A DNA stretch of 53,078 bases from Prevotellamassilia timonensis (lineage in GTDB: Bacteria > Bacteroidota > Bacteroidia > Bacteroidales > Bacteroidaceae). Location of the stretch: contig NZ_JADYUH010000010.1 of NCBI RefSeq assembly GCF_021531665.1, positions 1 to 53,078 of the forward strand, read 5' to 3'. Under the pieces are notes generated by a model that ran no database searches, was not told the origin of the DNA, and saw only the letters and a list, made by a program, of their open reading frames with translations. Positions 9,856 to 16,907 of the stretch are shown piece after piece (position 1 is the stretch's first letter; each line of letters starts with the position of its first letter). The translations under genes were made by a program, and so were the position numbers.

Positions 9856-11145
9856 TTATCCGAATTCTGTTTTGAAGGGTTTTGCATAAGCTCGGTTCTC
9901 TGTGTAGATATTCAGCACGTATTGCCTTGCAGTCATGATCCACTTGGCAGGTACGGAGATGAATCTGAAGACAAAAGCCTTTATGCGACTCGTTTTCTTG
10001 AGCCCAAAAGCCTTGGTGTCAAGCCTGCTCATGATGGTCTTGTAGAAATTGTGTATCAATGCAGTAAGCAGAAGAAAGACAGTATTCTCCGCCATGAATG
10101 ACTTGGGGAGCCTGCTCCAACCGAATCCGTTGTTCATGTCGTCAAAGATACGTTCCTTGCCGCCACGCAGATTGTAGAATTCAACAATGTCCCTTGTCGA
10201 TGACTTGTAATCGTTGGTCAGAATACAACGGTAAGTGTATTCGCCTTCCCACAGGTCAAGGTCGCCACTGTTGCGTCTTTGTCTCTGGATGACAAGACGA
10301 TAGCACTTGCCTTCCCATTTCTCAACGAGAATGGAATTGAGTTCGAACTGGATGCCGTTAATCTCCTCCGTCTTCCATCCTCTCAGAGCAAAGATGTCAT
10401 TGTAGAGCGAACTGCATCGGTTGGCACGGATGTAGAAATGTTTGCAATGCTTCTCTATCTCACTGACGATTTCCTTCGAGCAGGAACCGCAGTCTGCCCT
10501 GAAGCGATTTACACGGATGTTCTGGGATTCCAGAAGAGCGAAGAATCTCTTATGGGTGTCTGCCTGATGAAAACGCACATTCGTGTTACCATCGCTGTTC
10601 TCGATATAGACTATCTTGTCACCGATAACATATACGCCAGGCCTGTAGCCGAGGAACTTTTTGTAGGTCGGTTTTGCATCATACTTCTCCGTTTCAAGGA
10701 ACTGATGGTCAAAGTCAACATCGTATTCCTCAATTTCCTTCAACTCGCCTGTAGAAACCAAAGCGTTTATAAGCAATGTGTTGAGTTTGTCTGCAGTATT
10801 GAAATCATAGGTCTTGCCTTGGTCGGAAGTATAGGAGATGTTTTCCTGTGTCAGTTCCTTGATGGCTCTGAGGATGGTATCAGAGCTGCATGTACGAAGG
10901 GTAGGATGATACGAGAGATGGCGCATCAGTTGTGACGTTACATCTTCCACGCATGAGCCGCCACAGAAATAAACGCTCATCAGCGAACGGACTATCTCGC
11001 TGAACTGATATCCGAAGATACTGCTGCATCTCTGACCCAGTGTTGAGTCGATAACGGGTGAAAGCATGGAGTCAAATTTCTCCATGATTGAAAAAATTCC
11101 TCCAAAAGGTGTGAGTTTCTCAGATTTAATTTGTATTTTTGCCAT
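9856..11145 (-). CDS. IS1380-family transposase (left copy)
   Basis: The 429-residue DDE transposase begins MAKIQIKSEKLTPFGGIFSI. Family features include the N-terminal targeting region with CGGSCVEDV, the DVDFDHQF segment that carries an acidic residue of the catalytic core, RFRADCGSCS, and the late NLRGGKERIFDDMNNGFGW motif with the catalytic Glu. The last ~80 residues are basic and hydrophobic as in the family. Length is normal and no stop or shift is seen, so the enzyme may be active. It shares most residues with the right-hand copy but differs throughout, which argues that the two IS were acquired separately. Confidence 0.92.
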   Translation of the reverse strand: MAKIQIKSEKLTPFGGIFSIMEKFDSMLSPVIDSTLGQRCSSIFGYQFSEIVRSLMSVYFCGGSCVEDVTSQLMRHLSYHPTLRTCSSDTILRAIKELTQENISYTSDQGKTYDFNTADKLNTLLINALVSTGELKEIEEYDVDFDHQFLETEKYDAKPTYKKFLGYRPGVYVIGDKIVYIENSDGNTNVRFHQADTHKRFFALLESQNIRVNRFRADCGSCSKEIVSEIEKHCKHFYIRANRCSSLYNDIFALRGWKTEEINGIQFELNSILVEKWEGKCYRLVIQRQRRNSGDLDLWEGEYTYRCILTNDYKSSTRDIVEFYNLRGGKERIFDDMNNGFGWSRLPKSFMAENTVFLLLTALIHNFYKTIMSRLDTKAFGLKKTSRIKAFVFRFISVPAKWIMTARQYVLNIYTENRAYAKPFKTEFG

Positions 11146-11215
11146 GTCATATTAGAGTTTTGCTTGTTTTCTTTTTGCAACACTAAGATAAGTGAAAATT
11201 CTGACATGGCAAAAT

Positions 11216-11240
11216 CCTGAGCAACTTTTTGTTGCTCAGG
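11216..11240. other. Perfect hairpin in the left IS right end
   Basis: CCTGAGCAAC, five T, GTTGCTCAGG: 10-bp perfect arms. The same hairpin is at 16356-16380 in the other IS copy. It is the best conserved non-coding part of the two elements and sits between the transposase start and the IS end. It could block read-through transcription from outside or regulate the transposase. Confidence 0.8.
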
Positions 11241-11287
11241 AACTTATAAATAAAGTTAAATCAAAGTGTTGCGGAATTAAGGGATAA

Positions 11288-11358
11288 ATGAAAAAAAACT
11301 ACTTTGGATATTAATTTTAGGACTGATAATAATCAGTTGCAAACAAAGGAAAACAGAA
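11288..11358 (+). other. Out-of-frame lipoprotein signal sequence before the esterase
   Basis: An ATG at 11288, five bases inside the cargo, is followed by eight A residues. Read with nine A residues, it would encode MKKKLLWILILGLIIISC followed by KQRKTE and then run straight into the esterase Met at 11359. That is a textbook lipoprotein signal with a Cys lipobox (IIISC). With eight A residues the frame ends after eight codons. The signal is therefore one base out of frame with the esterase. Confidence 0.7.
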
Positions 11359-12201
11359 ATGAAAGAGAAAATAATTAAAACAAACGGCATTGAACTCTGT
11401 ACGGAAAGTTTTGGAAATAAGAAAAATCCAGCAATCCTTTTGGTAGCAGGTGCAACCGCATCAATGCTGTATTGGGACACTGAATTTTGCCAACAATTAT
11501 CTGAAAAAGGATTTTTTGTTATTCGTTACGACAACAGAGATGTAGGAAAATCCACTAATTATGAACCAGGTTCTACTCCATACGATATTGTTGACTTAAC
11601 TAATGACGCTATTTCAATATTGGATGGCTACAAGATTGACAAAGCACATTTTGTGGGGATTTCTTTGGGCGGACTAATTTCTCAAATAGCATCAATAAAG
11701 TTTGCCGACAGAGTTAACTCCTTAACTCTTATGTCATCAGGCCCTTGGGGAGACTCAGACCCAACTATACCTGAAATGGACACGAGTATTTTAGATTTCC
11801 ATAGTAAAGCAGGTACAGTCAATTGGACAAATGAAGACAGTGTGGTAAACTATTTAATTCAGGGTGCAGAATTAATGAGTGGCAAGAAACAATTTGACAA
11901 ACAAAGAAGTGAAAAACTGATAAGAGCTGAGTTCAATAGAGCCAACAATTATATAAGTATGTTCAATCACGCTGCATTGCAAGGTGGTGAAGAATATTGG
12001 AACAGATTAAACGAAATCAAACAACCCACCTTAATTATCCACGGAACAGACGACAAAATTTGGCATTATAAGAATGCAGTTTTTTTACAAGAAAAAATAA
12101 AAGGTTCAAATCTAATCACCCTTGAAGGTACAGGACACGAATTACACGTTGATGATTGGAAATCAATAATTGATGGAATAGAAAAACACATAAATGACTG
12201 A
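11359..12201 (+). CDS. estT: Alpha/beta hydrolase, probable EstT-like macrolide esterase
   Basis: The 280-residue protein has a complete alpha/beta hydrolase plan: an oxyanion-loop region near GATASMLYWD, the nucleophile elbow GISLGG with Ser102, an acid in HGTDDKIW (Asp231 or Asp232) and His260 in GTGHELHVDD. It resembles the EstT class of serine esterases, which open the ring of 16-membered macrolides. Its company, an ABC-F gene and a lincosamide transferase on a transposon, supports resistance over housekeeping. A near-perfect lipoprotein signal precedes it one base out of frame. The left IS ends 76 bases upstream and may affect expression. The assignment to EstT is from memory of the family and is likely but not certain; another small-molecule esterase is possible. 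Confidence 0.7.
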   Translation: MKEKIIKTNGIELCTESFGNKKNPAILLVAGATASMLYWDTEFCQQLSEKGFFVIRYDNRDVGKSTNYEPGSTPYDIVDLTNDAISILDGYKIDKAHFVGISLGGLISQIASIKFADRVNSLTLMSSGPWGDSDPTIPEMDTSILDFHSKAGTVNWTNEDSVVNYLIQGAELMSGKKQFDKQRSEKLIRAEFNRANNYISMFNHAALQGGEEYWNRLNEIKQPTLIIHGTDDKIWHYKNAVFLQEKIKGSNLITLEGTGHELHVDDWKSIIDGIEKHIND

Positions 12202-12218
12202 TAAACAAAAATAACGAC

Positions 12219-12355
12219 CCGCTAACAATGTATATAAAAAATAGGCGAAACAGTAGTAAATTCAAGGCTTTTGGCTCGTATTATACTTTGTGCTTAACCG
12301 AAAATTTGGCACTTCGAAATCGCCTACTTTTCATATACTAACCGTTATCGGCAAT
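12219..12355. other. Cassette-like imperfect palindrome after the esterase gene
   Basis: It starts 18 bases after the esterase stop with CCGCTAACA and ends AACCGTTATCGGCAAT. Inner arms GTATAT..TAGGCG (12230-12247) and CGCCTA..ATATAC (12321-12338) pair, with about 70 bases between them. The same outer words occur after the ABC-F gene (14102-14240). The layout recalls attC sites of gene cassettes (RYYYAAC..GTTRRRY) but does not match that consensus exactly. No integrase is in the window. Confidence 0.6.
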
Positions 12356-12383
12356 ACGAAACAAGGTAATTCAGAAAAAACAT

Positions 12384-12391
12384 TATATTTG
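12384..12391 (+). promoter_or_regulatory. Possible -7 element for the ABC-F gene
   Basis: TATATTTG matches TAnnTTTG and lies 112 bases before the ABC-F start, just after the preceding palindrome. There is no clear TTTG box at the right distance, so this is tentative. It would give the gene its own promoter. Confidence 0.35.
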
Positions 12392-12503
12392 TACCATAAA
12401 TAAAAAGTAAGCGGAAAATGTAAAAATTAATTTCTTAGACAATCTAACAATCAGCTCAAAAAATTGGGTTCCCACTTTTGTTAAACTCAAAAAGAAATTA
12501 ATT

Positions 12504-14090
12504 ATGCTTACGATTCAAAATTTATCCTATTCACATCCCAATAAAAATACGCTGTTTACTAATTTAAGTATGACAGTAAACCAATCCGATAAAATTGCAT
12601 TAATTGGCAATAATGGCATTGGAAAATCCACTTTGTTAAAACTTATCGCTAAGGATTTAAAACCTGATGAAGGTCAAATTACTTCCCAGGCTAAACCTTA
12701 CTATATTCCTCAAATTTTCGGTCAGTTTAATAAGTTAACCATTGCACAAGCCTTACAAGTTGAAACTAAGCTCAATGCTTTACACAAAATTTTAAGCGGA
12801 AGTGTAGATGAAAAGAATTATAGTCTTTTAAATGACGATTGGACAATAGAAGAAAAATGTCAAGAAGCCCTAAGCTATTGGGATATATCTGATTTATCAC
12901 TATCTCAAAAATTGAGCGAATTAAGTGGAGGACAAAAAACAAAAGTCTTTCTTGCTGGTTTATTTATTCATCAACCATCATTTGTTTTATTAGATGAACC
13001 CAGTAATCATCTGGACAAATCCAGTAGAGACTTACTATACGATTTCGTTCAAACTTCAAGAGCAACTTTTATAATCGTTAGCCACGACCGAGAGTTACTT
13101 CAATTATTAAATCCTATTTATGAGCTCAACAGAAATGAAATTAAAGTTTATGGCGGAAACTATGAATTTTATAAGGAGCAAAAAGAAATTGAACAAAATG
13201 CTTTAAGCCAAGATATTCAGAGTAAAGAAAAAGCACTTAGAAAGGCAAAAGAAAAGGAGCGAAAAACAATTGAACGACAAAATCGTTTGGATAGTCGTGG
13301 AAAAAAGAAACAGGAAAAAGCAGGTGTTGCCCGAATTATGATGAACACATTACGAAACAATGCCGAAAACAGCACATCAAAAATGAAAAGTGTTCACACT
13401 GAAAAAATCGGTAGTGTTTCACAGGAATTGCAGGAACTACGTTCTTCGTTGCCAGACATTGACAAAATGAAATTCGGCTTTGACAATTCTGCATTGCACA
13501 AAGGCAAAATTCTATTTACGGCTAATGACCTCAATTTCAGTTACGACACACAACCGCTTTGGACAGAAAACCTAAATTTTAAAATCACAAGTGGCGAACG
13601 CATTGCTTTAAAAGGCAAAAACGGTTCAGGTAAAACAACCTTGATAAAACTGATTTTAGGCAACATAGAACCACAAACAGGAAAAGTTTACAGAGCAGAC
13701 AACAAATCGGTTTATATTGACCAAGACTATTCGCTGATTGACGACAAACTGAAAGTTTACGAACAAGCCGAACAATTCAATACTTCGGCATTACAGGAAC
13801 ACGAAATCAAAATCAGGCTTAACCGATTTTTGTTTACCAAAGAAGATTGGGACAAATCTTGCAACGCTTTGAGTGGCGGAGAAAAAATGCGTTTAATGTT
13901 GTGTTGTTTAACAATCAATAATCAATCGCCTGACATTATTATTTTGGACGAGCCAACCAACAATCTGGACATACAAAACATTGAAATCTTGACAAGAGCT
14001 ATTAACGAATATCGGGGGACATTGATTGTGGTTTCGCACGATGAAACCTTTTTAGAGCAGACAAACATAGAACGGACAATTCAACTCTGA
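12504..14090 (+). CDS. ABC-F ATPase, probable ribosomal protection (antibiotic resistance) type
   Basis: The 528-residue protein has two nucleotide-binding domains and no membrane segment. Domain 1 has GNNGIGKSTL (Walker A, about residue 36), LSGGQKTK and LLDEPSNHLD. Domain 2 has GKNGSGKTTL, LSGGEKMR and ILDEPTNNLD. Between them, about residues 215-310, lies a basic, helical linker, the part that reaches into the ribosome in ABC-F proteins and sets drug specificity. Family members either assist translation or protect the ribosome from macrolides, lincosamides, streptogramins, pleuromutilins or phenicols. The mobile setting beside an esterase and a lincosamide transferase favours resistance. 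I cannot place it in a named class such as Lsa, Vga, Msr or OptrA. Confidence 0.85.
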   Translation: MLTIQNLSYSHPNKNTLFTNLSMTVNQSDKIALIGNNGIGKSTLLKLIAKDLKPDEGQITSQAKPYYIPQIFGQFNKLTIAQALQVETKLNALHKILSGSVDEKNYSLLNDDWTIEEKCQEALSYWDISDLSLSQKLSELSGGQKTKVFLAGLFIHQPSFVLLDEPSNHLDKSSRDLLYDFVQTSRATFIIVSHDRELLQLLNPIYELNRNEIKVYGGNYEFYKEQKEIEQNALSQDIQSKEKALRKAKEKERKTIERQNRLDSRGKKKQEKAGVARIMMNTLRNNAENSTSKMKSVHTEKIGSVSQELQELRSSLPDIDKMKFGFDNSALHKGKILFTANDLNFSYDTQPLWTENLNFKITSGERIALKGKNGSGKTTLIKLILGNIEPQTGKVYRADNKSVYIDQDYSLIDDKLKVYEQAEQFNTSALQEHEIKIRLNRFLFTKEDWDKSCNALSGGEKMRLMLCCLTINNQSPDIIILDEPTNNLDIQNIEILTRAINEYRGTLIVVSHDETFLEQTNIERTIQL

Positions 14091-14101
14091 CAAAAGTACA
14101 G

Positions 14102-14240
14102 CCGCTAACATCGGTTTTGCGTCAGGCGGGGGGACGTTCTCCGTATGAAAATTTGTGCTAAATTTGAACTGTGGTTCTTCGTATCAAGTGCAGTGCTAAA
14201 AATCCCGCCCGAACGCAAAGCCGCGAACCGTTGGCGGTAA
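14102..14240. other. Cassette-like imperfect palindrome after the ABC-F gene
   Basis: It starts 12 bases after the ABC-F stop with CCGCTAACA and ends AACCGTTGGCGGTAA. Arms CGGTTTTGCGT.AGGCGGG (14112-14130) and CCCGCC.GAACGCAAA.CCG (14204-14223) pair around a ~73-base centre. The outer words agree with the palindrome behind the esterase gene while the inner arms differ, as expected for recombination sites of separate cassettes. Confidence 0.6.
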
Positions 14241-14374
14241 TTTGAAGAAACGATTAACAACGAAAAACATTCAAGAAAATGAAGCTATAAGTAACTGTAA
14301 GATAGAATAAGAATTGAAATATCCTTTACTACGCTAAGTAGAAAGGACGATTGTTAATATTAAAAAATTAGAAA

Positions 14375-14828
14375 ATGATACAGTTACAGATGATTGACAA
14401 AACAAAGTCAATAGCTCAAAATGATAAAAATATTTCTGCCGTATTTATGTATGGGTCATTTACCAAAAATGAAGGGGACAAATATTCAGATATTGAATTC
14501 TACATCTTCTTGAAGGATAAAGAAAAATTTTCCGCTGAAAATTGGGTAAGCCAAATTCATCCTTTGGCATTATATTTTACCAACGAGTTTGGAAGTGAAG
14601 TTGCCATTTTTGAAAATATGATAAGGGGGGAGTTTCATTTTTTGACAAACGACCAAATGGAAGTTATCAAATCGTGGGACGGATTGGTAGAGTTTAGCGA
14701 CTTTGACAAGATGATTTTAGTAGATAAAGAAGATTTATTGACTAACACGCTCAAAGAAATAAAAACTAAAGTACCTGATCGAACAACAAATGAAAATATC
14801 CTGTGGTTGAGCCAATCATTGTTGAATG
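14375..14828 (+). pseudogene. Lincosamide nucleotidyltransferase (Lnu(B)/(F)/(H) type), 3' truncated by IS
   Basis: The encoded 151 residues match the N-terminal nucleotidyltransferase fold: AVFMYGSFTKNEGDKYSDIE holds the GS..(D)xD/E metal-binding motif, followed by FGSEVAIFENMIRGEFHFL. Full-length members are about 265 residues. Here the gene runs into the right IS at 14829, and IS sequence adds eight codons before a stop (..NASNPQLRA). The C-terminal helical domain that helps bind the drug is lost, so the product is probably inactive. The start at 14375 is the natural one, after an A-rich stretch. The enzyme would adenylylate lincomycin and clindamycin. Confidence 0.85.
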
Positions 14829-14999
14829 CCTCAAATCCGCAACTACGCGCCTAATATGATACAGAAGCGAAAATAATCTGCATCGTTAGTAAAAAGGGGG
14901 CACAGTGCATCGAATGTCACCATAAAGACATATAAATGCCCCTTACCCCACCATGCGACTTGAGGCAATACGCAAAATCACGACCATAAGTTGCCGGTG

Positions 15000-16286
15000 T
15001 TATCCAAAGTCATTCTGGAACACATCAGCATAAGCGTTGTTGCATGAATAGATATTCAGCACATACTGCCTTGATGTCCTGACCCATTTTGCTGGCACAG
15101 AGATGAACTTGAAGACAAACGCCTTGATGCGGCTTGTTGCTTTGAGTCCGAACCTCTTCACGTCAAGCCTCGCCATGATGAATTTATAGAAGTTGCGTAT
15201 GAGTGCCGTAAGCAGAAGAAACACCGTGTTTTCTCCCATGAAGGATTTTGGAAGCCTGTTCCAGCCGAATCCGTTATTCATGTCATCGAAGATGCGTTCC
15301 TTCCCTCCACGGAGGTTATAGAATTCGACAATCTCTTTCTCGGAAGACTCGTAGTCATTTGTAAGGATGCAGCGGTAGGTGTATTCTCCTTCCCACAGGT
15401 CGAGTTCGCCGTCTATCCGCTTCTGTCTTTGAATCACAAGACGGTATGCCTTCCCTTTCCATTTCTCGATGAGAATGGAGGCCAGCTCAAACTCAATACC
15501 GCCCAATTTCACTTTCTTCCAACCTCTGAGGGCAAAGATGTCATTGTAGAGCGAACTGCATCGGTTGGCACGGATATAGAAGGTCTTGCAGTGTTTAGCA
15601 ATCTCTTCCACTATCTCTTCAGAACACGAGCCGCAATCAGCTCTGAAACGGTTGATAATAAGCTTGTTCTGTTCAAACCTTTCAAAGAACCTCTTCAGCG
15701 TGTCCTTCTGGTGGAAACGGACATTTGTGTTGCCGTCGCTGTTCTCAATGCCGACAATCAAGTCGCCAATAACTGCCACGCCAGGGCGATAACCAAGGAA
15801 CTTCTTGTATGTAGGCTTCGCATCATACTTCTCAGCCTCTATGAACTGGTGGTCGAAGTCAACGTCATACCCCTCGCCCTCTTTCAGCTGCCCTGTGGAC
15901 AATAGGCAATTGAGGAGCAGTGTATTCAGCTTGTCTGCCGTGTTGAAGTCGTAGGTCTTGCCAGTGTCGGATGTGTAGGAAATGTTATCCTGGGTCAGTT
16001 CCTTTATGGCTCTGAGAATCGTGTCGGCACTGCATGTGCGAAATGTCGGATGAAGCGAGAGGTGGTACATCAGATGAGTGGTGACATCCTCTATGCATGA
16101 GCCGCCACAGAAATAAACGCTCATAAGCGAACGGATGATTTCGCTGTATTGATAACCATACAGCCTGCATCTCATACCGAGAGTTGAGTCGATTACAGAT
16201 GAGAGATTGGAGTCAAATAGCTCCATTATTGAAAAAAATCCTCCAAAAGGAGAGAGTTTCTCAGATTTTATTGCTACCTTTACCAT
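15000..16286 (-). CDS. IS1380-family transposase (right copy)
   Basis: The 428-residue DDE transposase begins MVKVAIKSEKLSPFGGFFSI. It carries the same landmarks as the left copy: CGGSCIEDV, DVDFDHQF, RFRADCGSCS and NLRGGKERIFDDMNNGFGW. It is intact over the full length. Differences from the left copy are spread along the protein (for example MRCRLYGYQYSE against QRCSSIFGYQFSE), so these are two related IS types. Either enzyme might act on both sets of ends, because the terminal repeats are nearly the same. Confidence 0.92.
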   Translation of the reverse strand: MVKVAIKSEKLSPFGGFFSIMELFDSNLSSVIDSTLGMRCRLYGYQYSEIIRSLMSVYFCGGSCIEDVTTHLMYHLSLHPTFRTCSADTILRAIKELTQDNISYTSDTGKTYDFNTADKLNTLLLNCLLSTGQLKEGEGYDVDFDHQFIEAEKYDAKPTYKKFLGYRPGVAVIGDLIVGIENSDGNTNVRFHQKDTLKRFFERFEQNKLIINRFRADCGSCSEEIVEEIAKHCKTFYIRANRCSSLYNDIFALRGWKKVKLGGIEFELASILIEKWKGKAYRLVIQRQKRIDGELDLWEGEYTYRCILTNDYESSEKEIVEFYNLRGGKERIFDDMNNGFGWNRLPKSFMGENTVFLLLTALIRNFYKFIMARLDVKRFGLKATSRIKAFVFKFISVPAKWVRTSRQYVLNIYSCNNAYADVFQNDFG

Positions 16287-16355
16287 GTCTGTCGGGTTTG
16301 ATACATATTTTGATTTGCAACACTAAGATAGGTGAAAAATCTGACATGGCAAAAT

Positions 16356-16380
16356 CCTGAGCAACTTTTTGTTGCTCAGG
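16356..16380. other. Perfect hairpin in the right IS right end
   Basis: CCTGAGCAAC, five T, GTTGCTCAGG: identical to the hairpin at 11216-11240. It overlaps the -33 box of the outward promoter at 16368-16400. Confidence 0.8.
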
Positions 16381-16400
16381 TACTTAAAAAGTTATATTTG
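16368..16400 (+). promoter_or_regulatory. Outward promoter in the right IS end
   Basis: TTTG at 16368-16371 and TATATTTG at 16393-16400 are separated by 21 bases, a good match to the Bacteroidetes consensus, and point out of the IS. IS elements of this family are known in Bacteroides to switch on neighbouring resistance genes with such promoters. Here it reads into the rteA remnant and then antisense to ogt'. The left copy lacks a matching -7 box at this place. Confidence 0.65.
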
Positions 16401-16427
16401 TAATAGTGTTGCGGAATTAAGGATAAA

Positions 16428-16615
16428 CAATATCAATATTCAAATGATAAAATTTTCTCTATTGGGTGAAACAATACTGGAATGGAACGATAAAGATATC
16501 GAGCATTACCATGCACGGCGTATGGCAATGGACAGTATGCTCTGCCGTTTCAAGGTCACCTATCCAGCAGAGCGTATCGATAGTGTGCGCAGTCTTTTAG
16601 AGGATAAGGAAGAAC
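16428..16615 (+). pseudogene. rteA: Continuation of rteA (codons ~54-117), 3' truncated
   Basis: In frame with 9525-9685, this encodes NNINIQMIKFSLLGETILEW.. to about EDKEE, part of the periplasmic sensor region of RteA. It stops at the junction with ogt at 16615. The kinase and receiver domains and all of rteB are absent, so the regulatory link from tetracycline to element transfer is lost here. Confidence 0.85.
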
Positions 16616-16807
16616 TGGGGAGGATGCCGTGCTGAATTTTGCATGCACATATCGTTCGATTCTTCGCAAGTTCCGTTCGGCACAAGGCATTCCCTTCCAG
16701 TCACACAGACACAGGGCATTGTCCAGCGAAGCCAGGATGAGTTCCCCGCACGGTGTGGGGTGAAACTGTGTGCAAACCGTTTGCTGAGTAAGGTTTTTTG
16801 TGACCAT
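16616..16807 (-). pseudogene. ogt: 5' part of ogt (64 codons), split by insertion
   Basis: On the minus strand it starts MVTKNLTQQTVCTQFHPTPC, the N-terminal domain of Ogt with the usual xPxGELILAS strand. It ends ..FSTASSP at the insertion edge and continues at 7268 with VEQTKQQLDEYF. After the edge the frame runs on into rteA antisense, giving a short nonsense tail. The start codon lies 22 bases downstream of a family A repeat (16829-16907) that now separates it from the DUF1294 gene. Confidence 0.88.
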
Positions 16808-16828
16808 CTTTCTCGTCAGAGGGTTGAA

Positions 16829-16907
16829 GGGGTGTTCTATAAATTACGGGATAAGGAACGTTCAAAAGAAAGTGCTTACGTTTTCAACCTAATTTTTAGA
16901 ACACCCC
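16829..16907. repeat. Family A miniature element, 79-bp short form
   Basis: It has inverted ends GGGGTGTTCTATAAATTA.. and ..TTTTTAGAACACCCC. The 4-bp target duplication TGAA is at 16825-16828 and 16908-16911. It has the outer parts of the 191-bp form without the central ~112 bp. It supplies the stop codon of the DUF1294 gene. Confidence 0.88.

Larger units (their letters stand above)
9686..11282 (-). mobile_element. IS1380-family insertion sequence, left copy
   Basis: The element is 1597 bp. The imperfect terminal inverted repeats are CCTAAAATCCGCAAC at 9686-9700 and GTTGCGGAATTAAGG ending at 11282, with 12 of 15 positions agreeing. One transposase gene on the minus strand nearly fills it. 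A 10-bp perfect hairpin lies upstream of the transposase. The size agrees with Bacteroides members of the IS1380 family (about 1.6 kb). Confidence 0.88.
9686..16422. mobile_element. Composite transposon: two IS1380-type elements carrying estT-like, ABC-F and lnu' genes
   Basis: The block is 6737 bp. Its outer ends are CCTAAAATCCGCAAC on the left and, in reverse complement, CCTTAATTCCGCAAC on the right. The two IS copies are in the same orientation but clearly differ in sequence (roughly 80% protein identity by eye), so they are not a recent duplication. The cargo between 11283 and 14828 is much more AT-rich than the host backbone. The cargo genes point to macrolide and lincosamide resistance, though the lincosamide gene is broken. 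The 5-bp duplication at the outer ends supports transposition as one piece. Confidence 0.85.
14829..16422 (-). mobile_element. IS1380-family insertion sequence, right copy
   Basis: The element is 1594 bp. Its ends are CCTCAAATCCGCAAC at 14829-14843 and GTTGCGGAATTAAGG ending at 16422. The orientation is the same as the left copy, but sequence identity is only moderate. Its left end cuts the lnu gene exactly, and its right end is the outer end of the composite transposon. Confidence 0.88.
9681..16427. repeat. 5-bp target duplication ATAAA around the composite transposon
   Basis: ATAAA at 9681-9685 directly precedes the left IS end and ATAAA at 16423-16427 directly follows the right IS end. 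Removing the transposon and one copy restores the rteA frame (codons ..EI-NNINIQMIK..). This shows that the whole 6.7-kb block went in as one unit. Confidence 0.88.
7269..16615. mobile_element. 9.35-kb insertion in ogt: CTnDOT-like tetQ-rteA' fragment with nested transposon
   Basis: Both edges are fixed by the ogt reading frame. The left flank ends ..GTTCAAC (AAC 7266-7268) and the right end of the insert is ..GGAAGAAC (AAC 16613-16615), so AAC is either a 3-bp target duplication or microhomology. I see no terminal inverted repeats at the two ends. Content: a short AT-rich segment, tetQ promoter and leader, tetQ, and rteA cut at codon ~117. No integrase, excisionase or mobilisation gene is present, so this is a fragment of a conjugative-transposon operon and not a complete element. 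Base composition is clearly more AT-rich than the flanks. Confidence 0.8.

Noticed and set aside
10279..10935. Plus-strand frame inside the left IS
   Set aside because: Antisense to the transposase; the matching frame in the right IS is shorter and not conserved as a protein.
7269..16615. Complete conjugative transposon
   Set aside because: Only tetQ, its leader and part of rteA are present. No integrase, excision, mobilisation or transfer genes lie within the bounds.
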